This document shows, one piece after another, positions 43,063-51,815 of a stretch of 64,000 nt of DNA. The DNA lies in NCBI RefSeq assembly GCF_900115095.1, contig NZ_FOVH01000013.1:62001-126000 (forward strand), written 5' to 3'. The stretch is from Actinomadura madurae. Lineage in GTDB: Bacteria; Actinomycetota; Actinomycetes; Streptosporangiales; Streptosporangiaceae. Within the stretch, counting starts at the first letter, position 1; every line of letters begins with the position of its first letter. The position numbers and the translations under genes are program-made. The notes below the pieces were generated by a model. The model did not search any database, had not been told where the DNA came from, and worked only from the letters and a program-made list of their open reading frames with translations.

Positions 43063-43550
43063 CTCGGGGAGGCCTGAGCCGCAGCCCCCCGGCCGACCGC
43101 GTTGACCGGGACGGCCCTCGGGCAGGGTGAGGCGGGTGCGCGGCCATGGCCTCCCCAAACGAACCACGCCCCCGGAGCAGCTCGGCCCGGCCCTCCTGGG
43201 CGCACTGATCTCTCTGGTCGTGCCGACAGTTCAGGCGATCCTGCGCGGTTTTCAGCGCGGCGGGCTCGGAACCCATGTCGCCGCCCAACATTTCACCGCC
43301 GCCGGGTCCGGCACCGCGGTCTAAGAACGAGCCTTCGCCAGACTGACGGGCGCCGCCCCCGCGTACCTGGACCGTTTGCGCGCTGATCAGGGGGCGGTGG
43401 TTGCCGGGTCAGCGTGTCAACGCGTTGCGGGGTCATCCGGCGATCTCGGCCTTGAGCATGCTCCCGGCTCCACTCGTTTCCTGTCGCTTGACAGGACACT
43501 CCTGCATGATCTTAGTTGTTGCATATAAGTTGCAGTAGCCGAGGGGATGC
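43063..43550. promoter_or_regulatory. 488-base non-coding region with promoter of the metal-uptake operon
   Basis: No credible gene; a 65-codon frame at 43127 lacks a ribosome site and recognisable features. The right end has a candidate promoter TTGACA (43488-43493) with TTAGTT (43512-43517) 18 bases on, followed by the Nur-box-like element at 43519-43535. TTGACA is embedded in a small inverted repeat (CTGTC/GACAG). Confidence 0.5.
43519..43535. promoter_or_regulatory. Nur-box-like element
   Basis: TTGCAT-ATAAG-TTGCAG. The published Streptomyces Nur (nickel-responsive Fur homolog) box, recalled as tTGCaa-N5-ttGCAA, fits at ten of twelve conserved positions with the exact five-base spacer. 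It lies 16-32 bases upstream of the permease start, where a repressor would block transcription. Confidence 0.5.
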
Positions 43551-44657
43551 ATGGGCTCGTCACCGGTGGTCCTGGCCGTCGCGGGACCGGAGCACGACCT
43601 CGACGACCTGGGGGCATCCTCCCGGCGGCGCCGGTACCTGCTGCTCCTGGCCGGGCTCTCGGCGCTGTTCTGCGGGACGGCCGTCGCCGCGGTGGGGATG
43701 GGCGCGGTGTCGGTGCCGCCGACGACCGTCTTCGACATCGTCGGCCACCACGTGATCGGCAGCCCGGCCGACGTCACCTGGCGGGCGGCGCACGACTCGA
43801 TCGTGTGGCGGGTCCGGCTGCCGCGGGTGCTGCTGGGTGCGGCGGTCGGCGCCGGGCTCGCCGTCACCGGGACGGCTCTGCAGGCGATGGTGCGCAACAT
43901 GCTCGCCGACCCGTACCTGCTGGGGGTCAACTCCGGCGGGTCGACGGGCGCGGCGGCGGCGATCCTGTTCGGCTTCGGTGCCGGGTGGGGTGAGCACGCG
44001 CTGCAGATCGCCGCGTTTCTGGGCGCGCTGGCCGCCTCGCTGCTGGTCTTCGTGATCGCGCGTACGGCGGGGCGGGTCACCTCGACCCGGCTGCTGATGA
44101 CCGGGGTGGCCGTCGGGTACGCGCTCTACGCGCTGACCAGCTTCTTGATCTTCGCCTCGGACTCGGCCGAGGGCTCGCGGTCGGTGCTGTTCTGGCTGCT
44201 GGGCACGCTGGCGCTCGCGCACTGGTCGGTGCCGCTGGCCGTGGTCCTGGTCGCCGTCGCCCTGGTGACGCTGACGCTCGCCCTGTGGGGGCGCCGGCTG
44301 GACGCGCTGGCGATCGGGGACGAGACCGCGCACACCCTGGGGATCTCGCCGGCGCGGTTCCGCCTGGTGCTGCTGGTCCTGGTGTCCTTGGCGGTGGGGG
44401 TGCTGGTGTCGGCGTCGGGCAGCATCGGTTTCGTCGGGCTGGTGGTTCCGCACCTGGCCCGGCGGGTCGTGGGGGCCGCGCATCGCCGGGTCGTTCCCGT
44501 CGCCGCGCTGATGGGCGCGACCTTCCTGTTGTGGGCAGACCTGGCCGCCCGCATGGTGCTGAGCCCGCAGGAGCTGCCCATCGGCATCATCACCGCGCTG
44601 GTCGGTGCGCCGTTCCTGCTCGTCCTGGTCCGCCGCCTGCACGCCGGAAGCGAGTGA
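43551..44657 (+). CDS. FecCD-family metal-chelate ABC permease
   Basis: 368 residues, about 9-10 membrane helices. Family motifs: LPRVLLGAAVGAGLAVTG, NMLADPYLLGVNSGG and GFVGLVVPHLAR. It transports ferric siderophores, cobalamin, heme or other chelates as a homodimer with the ATPase encoded seven bases downstream and the lipoprotein after that. Only one permease is encoded, so it is homodimeric. The metal is not shown by sequence; the Nur-box-like site hints at nickel or cobalt, the locus context at iron. Confidence 0.9.
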   Translation: MGSSPVVLAVAGPEHDLDDLGASSRRRRYLLLLAGLSALFCGTAVAAVGMGAVSVPPTTVFDIVGHHVIGSPADVTWRAAHDSIVWRVRLPRVLLGAAVGAGLAVTGTALQAMVRNMLADPYLLGVNSGGSTGAAAAILFGFGAGWGEHALQIAAFLGALAASLLVFVIARTAGRVTSTRLLMTGVAVGYALYALTSFLIFASDSAEGSRSVLFWLLGTLALAHWSVPLAVVLVAVALVTLTLALWGRRLDALAIGDETAHTLGISPARFRLVLLVLVSLAVGVLVSASGSIGFVGLVVPHLARRVVGAAHRRVVPVAALMGATFLLWADLAARMVLSPQELPIGIITALVGAPFLLVLVRRLHAGSE

Positions 44658-44664
44658 GGCGTTC

Positions 44665-45474
44665 ATGATCGAGGGACGCGGGCTCAGCTACGCCTACGGC
44701 GCCGCGACGGTGGTGCGCGGCGTCGACGTGCGGGCCGAGTCCGGCCGGGTCCTCGGGCTCCTGGGCCCCAACGGCAGCGGCAAGACCACGGTCGTGCGGA
44801 TGCTCACCGGGATCGTGACGCCCGCCGGCGGGCAGGTCCTGCTGGACGGGCGTCCGCTGAACTCCATCGGCCACCGGGCGCTCGCCCGGCAGGTCGCCGT
44901 CGTGCTGCAGGAGGCGCCGGGCGACCTGCCGATGACCGTGGCCGACATGGTCCTGCTCGGCCGGGCCCCGCATCAGGCGACGCTCTCCCGCGACAGCGCG
45001 GACGACCACCGGATCGCGGCGGCGGCACTGCGCAGGGTCGGCGCGCGGCACCTGGCGGACCGGGTCTTCGTCCGGCTGTCGGGCGGTGAGAAGCAGCGCG
45101 TGATGATCGCCCGGGCGCTGGCGCAGCGGCCCTCGCACCTGGTGCTCGACGAGCCGACCAACCACCTCGACATCCGGTTCCAGCACGAGCTGCTCGGCAT
45201 GATCCGCGGACTGGGCGTCACCACGGTCATCGTGCTCCACGACCTCAACCTCGCCGCCCGGTACTGCGACGACGTCCTGGTGCTCCAGGACGGGGAGGCC
45301 GTCGCGCACGGACCCTGCGCCGACGTGCTCACACCCGAGCTGCTCCAGGACGTCTACGGCGTCGGCGTCGAACGGCTGGAGACGTCCCGGGGCATCCAGT
45401 TCCTCTTCCACCCCCTCGACGACGCGACGGCCCCGCCGCAAGAGAGCACCCCCACGTCGTCCACCACGACCTGA
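44665..45474 (+). CDS. FecE/FepC-type ABC ATPase
   Basis: 269 residues from ATG 44665 (GAGTGAGG upstream); an upstream extension overlaps the permease gene and was dropped. Walker A GPNGSGKTT, signature LSGGEKQRVMIARAL, Walker B HLVLDEPTNHLD and H-loop VLHDLN are all present. Energises the importer with the FecCD permease. Confidence 0.92.
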   Translation: MIEGRGLSYAYGAATVVRGVDVRAESGRVLGLLGPNGSGKTTVVRMLTGIVTPAGGQVLLDGRPLNSIGHRALARQVAVVLQEAPGDLPMTVADMVLLGRAPHQATLSRDSADDHRIAAAALRRVGARHLADRVFVRLSGGEKQRVMIARALAQRPSHLVLDEPTNHLDIRFQHELLGMIRGLGVTTVIVLHDLNLAARYCDDVLVLQDGEAVAHGPCADVLTPELLQDVYGVGVERLETSRGIQFLFHPLDDATAPPQESTPTSSTTT

Positions 45475-45505
45475 AAGCCATACCGACACAGGGAGCGAAC
45501 GTCAG

Positions 45506-46489
45506 ATGAAGCGCCACCTCGCCTGGCTGGGGACCGGCCTGCTGGCCGCCGCGCTCGCCGGATGCGGCTCGACCGGCCCGGCGGAGGGCGGCCGGGGGAG
45601 CGCGGGCGGCCATCCCGTCACCGTCGAGAACTGCGGGGTGGACGTCACGCTGGACAGGGCGCCCTCGCGCGTCATGATCGTCAACAGTGCTCCGCTGCAG
45701 TACCTGTCCTCGCTCGGCGTGCTGGACCGGCTGGCCTCGCGGGCCGGGAAGTTCCCGGCGGAGTACTACTCCGAGCAGACCCTCGCGGCGGTCCGCAAGG
45801 TGCCGTCCCTCACCGACCGGCTCGGCTCGGACGGGCACCTGAGGATCTCCACCGAGTCGATCATCGCCGAGGAGCCCGACCTGCTGCTCGGCCTCCCGGA
45901 GGGCGTCACGCGGGAGTCGCTCGCCGCGGCGGGCATCCCGGTGCTCCTGGAGCCCAGCTTCTGCCCGGAAGGGATCAGCGACCCCGGCTACGAGACGATC
46001 TACAGCCAGATGCGGTTGTACGGGAAGGTCTTCGGCCGCGAGGCCAAGGCCGAGCAGGCCGTCACGGAACTCCGGCGGCGCATCGAGACGGTCGAAGCGG
46101 GCCTGCCCGCCCAGAAGAGCCGCAAGGTCGCCGTGCTGTGGCCCTACCGAGGCGAGGGGACCGTCGGGGCGTACGGAGGCCAGAGCATGGCCACGCCGCA
46201 ACTGGAGACCCTCGGCGCCCGGAACGTGTTCGCCGACGTCGACAAGCGCGTCTTCGAGGTCTCGATGGAGGAGCTGCTGGGACGCGACCCGGACGTCATC
46301 GTCCTGCTGCACACCGACGGCACCGACCAGGAGATCAAGCAGGCACTGCTCGACATCCCCGGCGCCGGAGATCTGCGCGCGGTCAAGAACGACGCGATGA
46401 CCGTGCAGCTGTTCAATTTCACCGAACCGCCCACGCCCCTGGTCCTTGACGGCCTGGAGCGTCTCGCGGCCTACCTCAAGGAGAGGTGA
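45506..46489 (+). CDS. Metal-chelate-binding lipoprotein (FecB/TroA-like)
   Basis: 327 residues. Short signal sequence with lipobox LAGCGS (Cys ~20). Type III periplasmic-binding fold: APSRVMIVNSAPLQYLSSLG at the first lobe and ILLHTDGT-like segment in the second. Such proteins bind siderophores, cobalamin or other metal complexes outside the membrane. Third gene of the importer operon, followed five bases later by the methyltransferase. Confidence 0.88.
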   Translation: MKRHLAWLGTGLLAAALAGCGSTGPAEGGRGSAGGHPVTVENCGVDVTLDRAPSRVMIVNSAPLQYLSSLGVLDRLASRAGKFPAEYYSEQTLAAVRKVPSLTDRLGSDGHLRISTESIIAEEPDLLLGLPEGVTRESLAAAGIPVLLEPSFCPEGISDPGYETIYSQMRLYGKVFGREAKAEQAVTELRRRIETVEAGLPAQKSRKVAVLWPYRGEGTVGAYGGQSMATPQLETLGARNVFADVDKRVFEVSMEELLGRDPDVIVLLHTDGTDQEIKQALLDIPGAGDLRAVKNDAMTVQLFNFTEPPTPLVLDGLERLAAYLKER

Positions 46490-46493
46490 CGCC

Positions 46494-47216
46494 ATGCCGT
46501 ACAACCCGGCGGTCCAGGACCGGATCACCCGGTACTGGGACCAGCACGCACCCGCCTACCAGCGATTCCAGGAGCAGCGGCTGGGGCACCCCGACTACAG
46601 CGCCGCCTGGATGCGGGTCTGGCGGAGCGCACTGCCCGACGGCACCGCCACCGTGCTCGACGTCGGCACCGGCACCGGCCACGCCGCGCTGACCATCGCC
46701 GCCCTCGGCCCCCGGGTGACCGGGATCGACCTCGCCCCCGCCATGGTCGCCTACGCGCGCGACAACGCGCGGGCCCGCGGCCTCGACATCACCTTCGTCC
46801 AGGGCGACGCCGTCGACCCCGCGGTGCCGGGCGCCCCCTTCGACGCGCTCGTCAGCCGCTACCTCCTGTGGACGCTGCCCGGCGTCGACACCGCACTGGG
46901 CAACTGGCGCCGCCTGCTGCGACCGGGCGGCCGGCTGGCCGTCGTCGACGCCCCCTGGCACGCCGGCGGGATGCGGCACCCCGACACCGACCCCAGGGCC
47001 CGCGCCTACGACGAGGAGGCCCGCCGCGCACTGGTGCTCGCCGAGGCGGAGACCATCACCGCCTGGCAGGAACGCATCACCGGCGCCGGCTTCGTGGACG
47101 TCGAGGTCGCACCGCTGACCGAACTCTTCGAACTCGACGGTGTCCACGGCGTCGCGCCCGACCATCGCCGCACCCTGCAACACCTGATCACCGCGCGGAA
47201 CCCCGGCACCGCATGA
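46494..47216 (+). CDS. Class I SAM-dependent methyltransferase
   Basis: 240 residues from ATG 46494 with GGAGAGG upstream. Motif I VLDVGTGTGHAAL, acidic GIDLAPAMV (adenosine-binding) and motif post-I/II FDALVSRYLLWTL. Methyltransferase_11 type, acting on small molecules. It is the last gene of the importer operon (four bases after the lipoprotein gene), an unusual place that suggests it modifies the chelator or an intermediate of the metallophore made by the NRPS. Target atom unknown. Confidence 0.87.
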   Translation: MPYNPAVQDRITRYWDQHAPAYQRFQEQRLGHPDYSAAWMRVWRSALPDGTATVLDVGTGTGHAALTIAALGPRVTGIDLAPAMVAYARDNARARGLDITFVQGDAVDPAVPGAPFDALVSRYLLWTLPGVDTALGNWRRLLRPGGRLAVVDAPWHAGGMRHPDTDPRARAYDEEARRALVLAEAETITAWQERITGAGFVDVEVAPLTELFELDGVHGVAPDHRRTLQHLITARNPGTA

Positions 47217-47230
47217 TCGGCTCCTTCCCC

Positions 47231-48973
47231 TCAGTGTCCAGGAGTCGTGGTGAGGCGCCAGCCTTGGGCGTGGGTGCGTTCGTGCCAGAAGTCGGCGTAC
47301 CTTCCGGGGGTCTCCACGAGTTCCGGGTGACGTCCCCGCTGGGTGACGCGGCCTTCCTCCAGGACGATGATCTGGTCGGCTCCGGTGATGGTCTGGAGCC
47401 GGTGGGCGATGACGATGAGCGTCCGGTCGGCGGTGAGGGCGGTGAGGGCGTCCTGGACGGCGGCCTCGTTCTCGGGGTCGAGCGCGGCGGTCGCCTCGTC
47501 GAGCAGGACGACGGGCGCGTTCTTGAGCAGCGCGCGGGCGATGGAGACGCGCTGGCGCTCGCCGCCCGACAGCACCGCGCCGCCTTCGCCGACGCGGGTG
47601 TCCCAGCCGTCGGGGAGACGGTCGACGATCTCGTCGACCCGGGCGAGCCGGGCCGCCTCGCGGACGTCGTCCGGGGTGGCGCCGGGGCGGCCGATGCGGA
47701 TGTTGGCCTCGATGGTGTCGTCGAACAGGTAGACGTCCTGGAACACCAGGGAGAGGCGTCCCATGAGGTCGTCGGTGGCGAGGTCGCGGACGTCCTCGCC
47801 GCCGACGCGGACGGTTCCGGAGCCGGTGTCCCAGAAACGGGCGACCAGGCGGGCGATGGTGGTCTTGCCGGAGCCCGACGGCCCGACGAGCGCGGTCATG
47901 GTGCGGGGCGGCACGGTGAAGGACACCTCGTGCAGGACGGGTTCGTCGCCGTAGCCGAAGGTCACCCGGTCGAACTCGACGCCGAGGCCGTCCCGGGCCG
48001 TGCTCTTCGGGTCCGCGGGCTCGGGGAGCGGTGAGACCGCGAGGACGTCGTCGATGCGCTCGATGTCGTGCGCGGCGAGCCGCAGCGCGGCGCCGAGGTC
48101 GGCGACCTCGATCAGCGGGCCGGTGAACCGGGTGGCCATGACCAGCAGCGCGATCAGCTCGGCGATGGCGAGCGACCCGCTCAGCGCGAGGGCGGCGCCG
48201 AGGGCGATGACGAGGGTGAAGACGCCCTGGACGGCGATGGCGAAGCCGGCGATGCCCGGCACGCCGGTACGGATCATGGCGCGTCCGGCGTCGCGCTGGG
48301 AGACCAGGGCCTCGTCCAGGAGCCGGTGCCCTTCGGCGGTGCGGCCGAAGGCGCGCAGCACCGGCTGGGCCCGCGCGAACTCCACGACCCGCGAGGACGA
48401 CTCGACGGCGGAGGCGTCCACGGCGTGGGCGGACCGGTCGGCGAGCGTCCCGGCCCACCGGTAGACCACCAGCAGCGCCGGGGAGCAGGCGAGGATCGCC
48501 AGCGCGGGCCGCCAGTCGAAGAAGAACATGCCGAGCGCGACCGTGACCGGGGTGACGACGCCGGTGACGAGCGGCGTCAGCAGGTGCGCGGGCACCCCGG
48601 TGATCATGGACGTGCCCTGCGACAGCGAGTGGGTGAGCCGCCCGGTCCGGTCGGTGGAGAACCAGCCGAGGGGCAGCGCGGCCAGGTGGTCGCCGACCCG
48701 GTGGTGCAGGCCGCGCAGCAGCGCGAGCGCGATGGTGAAGCCCATCATCGCCTGGACGTAGTACGCGGCGCAGGCGAGGGCGGTGGCACCGGCGAGCGCC
48801 CACAGCCACGGGACGGCGTCGCCGGCGTCGCCGCGCAGCAGCGGCCGCAGCGCCGGCACGAGCAGGATGATGGCGATGCCTTGCAGGACGCCGTATCCGG
48901 CCATGGCCGCGAGGTAGCGGCGGAAGCGGCCGCGGTCGGCCGGGTCGATCAGGCGGGCGAGTCGGCGGATCAT
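47231..48973 (-). CDS. ABC transporter with fused membrane and ATPase domains (IrtB/YbtQ-like)
   Basis: 580 residues from the ATG overlapping the upstream stop (ATGA). N-terminal exporter-fold membrane domain of six helices (~1-310), then ATPase: GPSGSGKTTIARL, LSGGERQRVSIARAL and VVLLDEATAAL. Exporter-fold pairs of this kind (YbtPQ, IrtAB) actually import ferric siderophores in Yersinia and mycobacteria. Forms a heterodimer with the product of the next upstream gene. In a metallophore locus with an iron box the importer role is the best reading, but export is not excluded. Confidence 0.87.
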   Translation of the reverse strand: MIRRLARLIDPADRGRFRRYLAAMAGYGVLQGIAIILLVPALRPLLRGDAGDAVPWLWALAGATALACAAYYVQAMMGFTIALALLRGLHHRVGDHLAALPLGWFSTDRTGRLTHSLSQGTSMITGVPAHLLTPLVTGVVTPVTVALGMFFFDWRPALAILACSPALLVVYRWAGTLADRSAHAVDASAVESSSRVVEFARAQPVLRAFGRTAEGHRLLDEALVSQRDAGRAMIRTGVPGIAGFAIAVQGVFTLVIALGAALALSGSLAIAELIALLVMATRFTGPLIEVADLGAALRLAAHDIERIDDVLAVSPLPEPADPKSTARDGLGVEFDRVTFGYGDEPVLHEVSFTVPPRTMTALVGPSGSGKTTIARLVARFWDTGSGTVRVGGEDVRDLATDDLMGRLSLVFQDVYLFDDTIEANIRIGRPGATPDDVREAARLARVDEIVDRLPDGWDTRVGEGGAVLSGGERQRVSIARALLKNAPVVLLDEATAALDPENEAAVQDALTALTADRTLIVIAHRLQTITGADQIIVLEEGRVTQRGRHPELVETPGRYADFWHERTHAQGWRLTTTPGH

Positions 48974-50814
48974 CGGGTCTCCTCGGTGCCGGTGGTCTCG
49001 GGGGATGCGGCGGACTGGGCGTTCCAGAGCCGGGTGTAGACCCCGCCGGCCCTCAGCAGATCGGCGTGCCTTCCGGTCTCGGCGATCCGGCCGCCGTCCA
49101 TGACGACGATCTGGTCGGCGCCGGTGATCGTGTGCAGGCGGTGCGCGATGACCAGCAGGGTGCGCCCCGCGACCAGCTCGGACAGGGCGTCCTGCACGGC
49201 GGCCTCGCACTCGGGGTCGGCGAAGGCGGTCGCCTCGTCCAGCACCAGGACGGGCGCGTCCGCGAGCAGGGCGCGGGCGATGGCGACCCGCTGCGCCTCG
49301 CCGCCGGACAGCTCCGCGTCCTCGTGGACGACGGCGTCGTAGCCGCGCGGCAGGCGGGCGATCCGGTCGTGGATCTGGGCGGCGCGGGCGGCGGCCTCGA
49401 CCTCGGTGCCGGCGGCGTCGGGACGGGCGAGCCGGATGTTGTCGCGCACGCTCGCGCGCAGCAGCGACGTCTCCTGGAAGACGAAGCCGACCTGCCGGTA
49501 CAGGTCGGTCTCCGCCATGTCCCGCACGTTGACCCCGCCGATGCGCACGTGCCCGGTGCCGGGGTCCCAGAAGCGGGGGAGGAGCCGCGCGAGCGTGGAC
49601 TTGCCCGAGCCGGACGCCCCGACCAGCGCGGTGACCGTGCCGGGTTCCAGCACCAGGTCGATGCCGTCCAGCACGGTGGTGCGGCCGTCGTAGGAGAAGC
49701 CGACCCCGTCGAACTCCACGCGCGACCCCTGGGGGGCGCGCGGCTCCTCGGGGGAGGTGAGGACGGCGGTGCTCAGCAGCTCGCCGAGCCGGCCGGCGGC
49801 CTCGGTCGCGGTGCGCATCGCCTGGGCGCCGAAGCCGAGCGTCATCACCGGGGTGCCGAGGCCGACCGCCAGCATGAGGAACGGCAGCGCCTCCGCCGGC
49901 CCGATCCAGCCCTCGCCGACGAACCAGGCGCTCGCGCCGGCGGCGACCAGCAGCATCACCGGCGGCGCGATGATCAGCGAGGAGACCGCCTCGACGCGCA
50001 GCATGGGGCCCACCCAGCGGCCGAAGAAGTCGGCGAGGTCGTCGCCCGCGCGGCGGTAGCGGTCCTGGGCGCGGTGGGTCTGGCCGAACGTCTTGACGAC
50101 GGCGATCCCGGCGACGAACTCGACGACGGCGGCGTTGAGGCGGCTCAGCGCCTCGCTCCACTTGGCCATCTGGGCGGCGGCGTCCCGCATCATCCAGCCG
50201 TAGGCGACCACGTACAGCAGCAGTGGCGCGATGCACACCAGCGCGAGCCGCCAGTCGACCCAGAACAGGTAGGCGAGGATCGCGACCGGCGTGACGACGG
50301 CGCCGACGAGGTCGTTGAGCGCGTGCGCCACCAGGTGGTGGACGGCGTGCACGTCGTCCTGCAGGACCCGCTTCACCCGCCCCGAGCCCCGGTCGGTGAA
50401 CCAGCCCATCGGCACCCGGCCGAGCCTGGCCGCGACGCGGCGGCGCAGGTGCAGGCCGGCGTCCGCGTCGGCGATGTGGGTGAGGGTGTAGGCGATTCCG
50501 CTGCACGCCGTGCCGGCCAGCAGGCCGCCGACCGCGATGGCCACCCACCGCCACACGGCGGATTCGTCGGCGGGGCCCGGCCGCAGCAGGACGCGGCCGA
50601 TTTCGGCCACCGCGACATAGGGCACCAGCGTGGCGAGGGCGCCGATGACCCGGAGGAGCGCCGCGGCCGTGACACGACCGCGCACGGGTGCCAGGATCGC
50701 TCCGAGGCCGGGCCCCGAGCGTTTCGCTCCGGCCTCGGCCTGGGCCGGAGCGTCCCGGCCGGTACCGTCCGGGCCCCCTGTGCGGGGTGCCGTATCCGTC
50801 GTGGACGTCGCCAA
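48970..50814 (-). CDS. ABC transporter with fused membrane and ATPase domains (IrtA/YbtP-like)
   Basis: 614 residues with a proposed TTG start at 50814 (AGAAGGGA nine bases upstream). Further upstream in this frame lies the iron box itself, so longer starts are implausible. After a ~50-residue polar leader come six membrane helices and the ATPase: GASGSGKSTLARL, LSGGEAQRVAIARAL and VLVLDEATAFAD (the common ATAAL is ATAFAD). No siderophore-reductase domain as in mycobacterial IrtA. Operon with the IrtB-like gene, driven from the iron-box promoter. Confidence 0.85.
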   Translation of the reverse strand: MATSTTDTAPRTGGPDGTGRDAPAQAEAGAKRSGPGLGAILAPVRGRVTAAALLRVIGALATLVPYVAVAEIGRVLLRPGPADESAVWRWVAIAVGGLLAGTACSGIAYTLTHIADADAGLHLRRRVAARLGRVPMGWFTDRGSGRVKRVLQDDVHAVHHLVAHALNDLVGAVVTPVAILAYLFWVDWRLALVCIAPLLLYVVAYGWMMRDAAAQMAKWSEALSRLNAAVVEFVAGIAVVKTFGQTHRAQDRYRRAGDDLADFFGRWVGPMLRVEAVSSLIIAPPVMLLVAAGASAWFVGEGWIGPAEALPFLMLAVGLGTPVMTLGFGAQAMRTATEAAGRLGELLSTAVLTSPEEPRAPQGSRVEFDGVGFSYDGRTTVLDGIDLVLEPGTVTALVGASGSGKSTLARLLPRFWDPGTGHVRIGGVNVRDMAETDLYRQVGFVFQETSLLRASVRDNIRLARPDAAGTEVEAAARAAQIHDRIARLPRGYDAVVHEDAELSGGEAQRVAIARALLADAPVLVLDEATAFADPECEAAVQDALSELVAGRTLLVIAHRLHTITGADQIVVMDGGRIAETGRHADLLRAGGVYTRLWNAQSAASPETTGTEETR

Positions 50815-50933
50815 GGCGCTGTCCCTTCTGCTCGGGGGCCGGTGGGCGGGCGCGAACGCCGCCGGCCACCCCGGAACGTCCGCTGCCCGCGGAGATCCGG
50901 AATGATCATCGGCCCTTGTTGAACGCTGATCAA

Positions 50934-50952
50934 TTAGGTTAGCCTTACCTAA
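50934..50952. promoter_or_regulatory. Iron box (IdeR/DmdR/DtxR operator)
   Basis: TTAGGTTAGCCTTACCTAA, a 19-base site matching the actinobacterial IdeR/DmdR1 consensus (TTAGGTTAGSCTWACCTAA) at all or nearly all positions. It lies midway between the divergent ABC pair (minus) and the TetR-SHMT-NRPS operon (plus), so both should be repressed when iron is plentiful. Confidence 0.9.
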
Positions 50953-51041
50953 ATTCGCCCGCCAGGGGTTGGGGCGAACCATTGATCGGAAAACCGCGGG
51001 AGCCCGGTGTCCGGACCCGCACGAGCACCAGGGAGCGGGCC

Positions 51042-51815
51042 TTGGCCACCTCACCTCCGCACGCCGGCGGGCCGAGACCGCCGGCCAGGCCCCCGGCCCG
51101 GCCGGGACCGCGCCGTTCGGCGGACCGCCGTCCGGCGATCCGCCCGGACGCCATCGTCGACGCCGCCGTCGCGCTGACCGCCGAGTCCGGGATCGAGGGC
51201 TGGACGATCCGGGACCTCACCGCCCGGCTGGACTCCTGGCCGCAGGTCGTCTACCACCACATCGGCAGCCGCGAGGCGGTCGTCCACGAGGTCGTGGAGC
51301 GCGTCGTCGCCCTGTTCCCCGTGCCCGCGCCCGGCCTGCACTGGCGCGACTGGTTCCGCGACCTGCTGCTCGGCATCCGGCCGGTGCTGACCGCCCACCG
51401 GGGCGTCGCGCGCCGGCTCGCCCTCTACGGGCCGACCGTCCCGTCCGCGCTGCCGATCATCGACCGGGGCGTCCGGCTGCTGCACGCCGGCGGGCTCGGC
51501 GACGAGGCCACCGCCGCCTACGGCGTCCTGTTCAACAGCGCGCTGATGCCGCTCGCGCTGGAGGACGACCGGGTCCGCCTGGACGCCCACCCCGACGACC
51601 GCGACCTGCTGCTCATGGTCCGCGACGGCGACCGCTGCCCCGGGCCGGACGACTGCGACGGCACCGGGCTGTGCCTGTTCGCGGGCTCGCTCGACCGGCT
51701 GAACAGCAGCGACGAGGCGCGCGCGGCGTTCACCGAGCAGTTCTACGCCTACACCATCGACCGGGCGCTGGACGGCGTCCAGGCCCGTATCGAGCAGAGC
51801 GGGGCGGCGGGATGA
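51042..51815 (+). CDS. TetR-family regulator with cysteine-bearing C-terminal region
   Basis: 257 residues from TTG 51042 (GGGAG six bases upstream); TTG 50982 is an alternative. After a Pro/Arg-rich leader the HTH reads RPDAIVDAAVALTAESG then WTIRDLTARLDSWPQVVYHHI. The ligand domain (TetR_C-like) ends with DRCPGPDDCDGTGLC, three cysteines in 13 residues, which is unusual for the family. It sits directly after the iron box and overlaps the SHMT gene (ATGA), so it should be iron-controlled itself and may tune the downstream biosynthetic genes. Confidence 0.83.
   Translation: MATSPPHAGGPRPPARPPARPGPRRSADRRPAIRPDAIVDAAVALTAESGIEGWTIRDLTARLDSWPQVVYHHIGSREAVVHEVVERVVALFPVPAPGLHWRDWFRDLLLGIRPVLTAHRGVARRLALYGPTVPSALPIIDRGVRLLHAGGLGDEATAAYGVLFNSALMPLALEDDRVRLDAHPDDRDLLLMVRDGDRCPGPDDCDGTGLCLFAGSLDRLNSSDEARAAFTEQFYAYTIDRALDGVQARIEQSGAAG

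Noticed and set aside
43127..43324. 65-codon frame with a hydrophobic stretch
   Set aside because: No ribosome site, poor codon pattern and no recognisable family; treated as non-coding.
43519..43535. Iron (IdeR) box reading of this element
   Set aside because: It lacks the TWAGGTWAG half-sites; the Nur-box form fits better.
48974..50869. Open-frame extension upstream of the IrtB-like gene giving a 1212-residue protein
   Set aside because: The extension is a low-complexity shadow of the IrtA-like gene; the real start overlaps that gene's stop (ATGA at 48970-48973).
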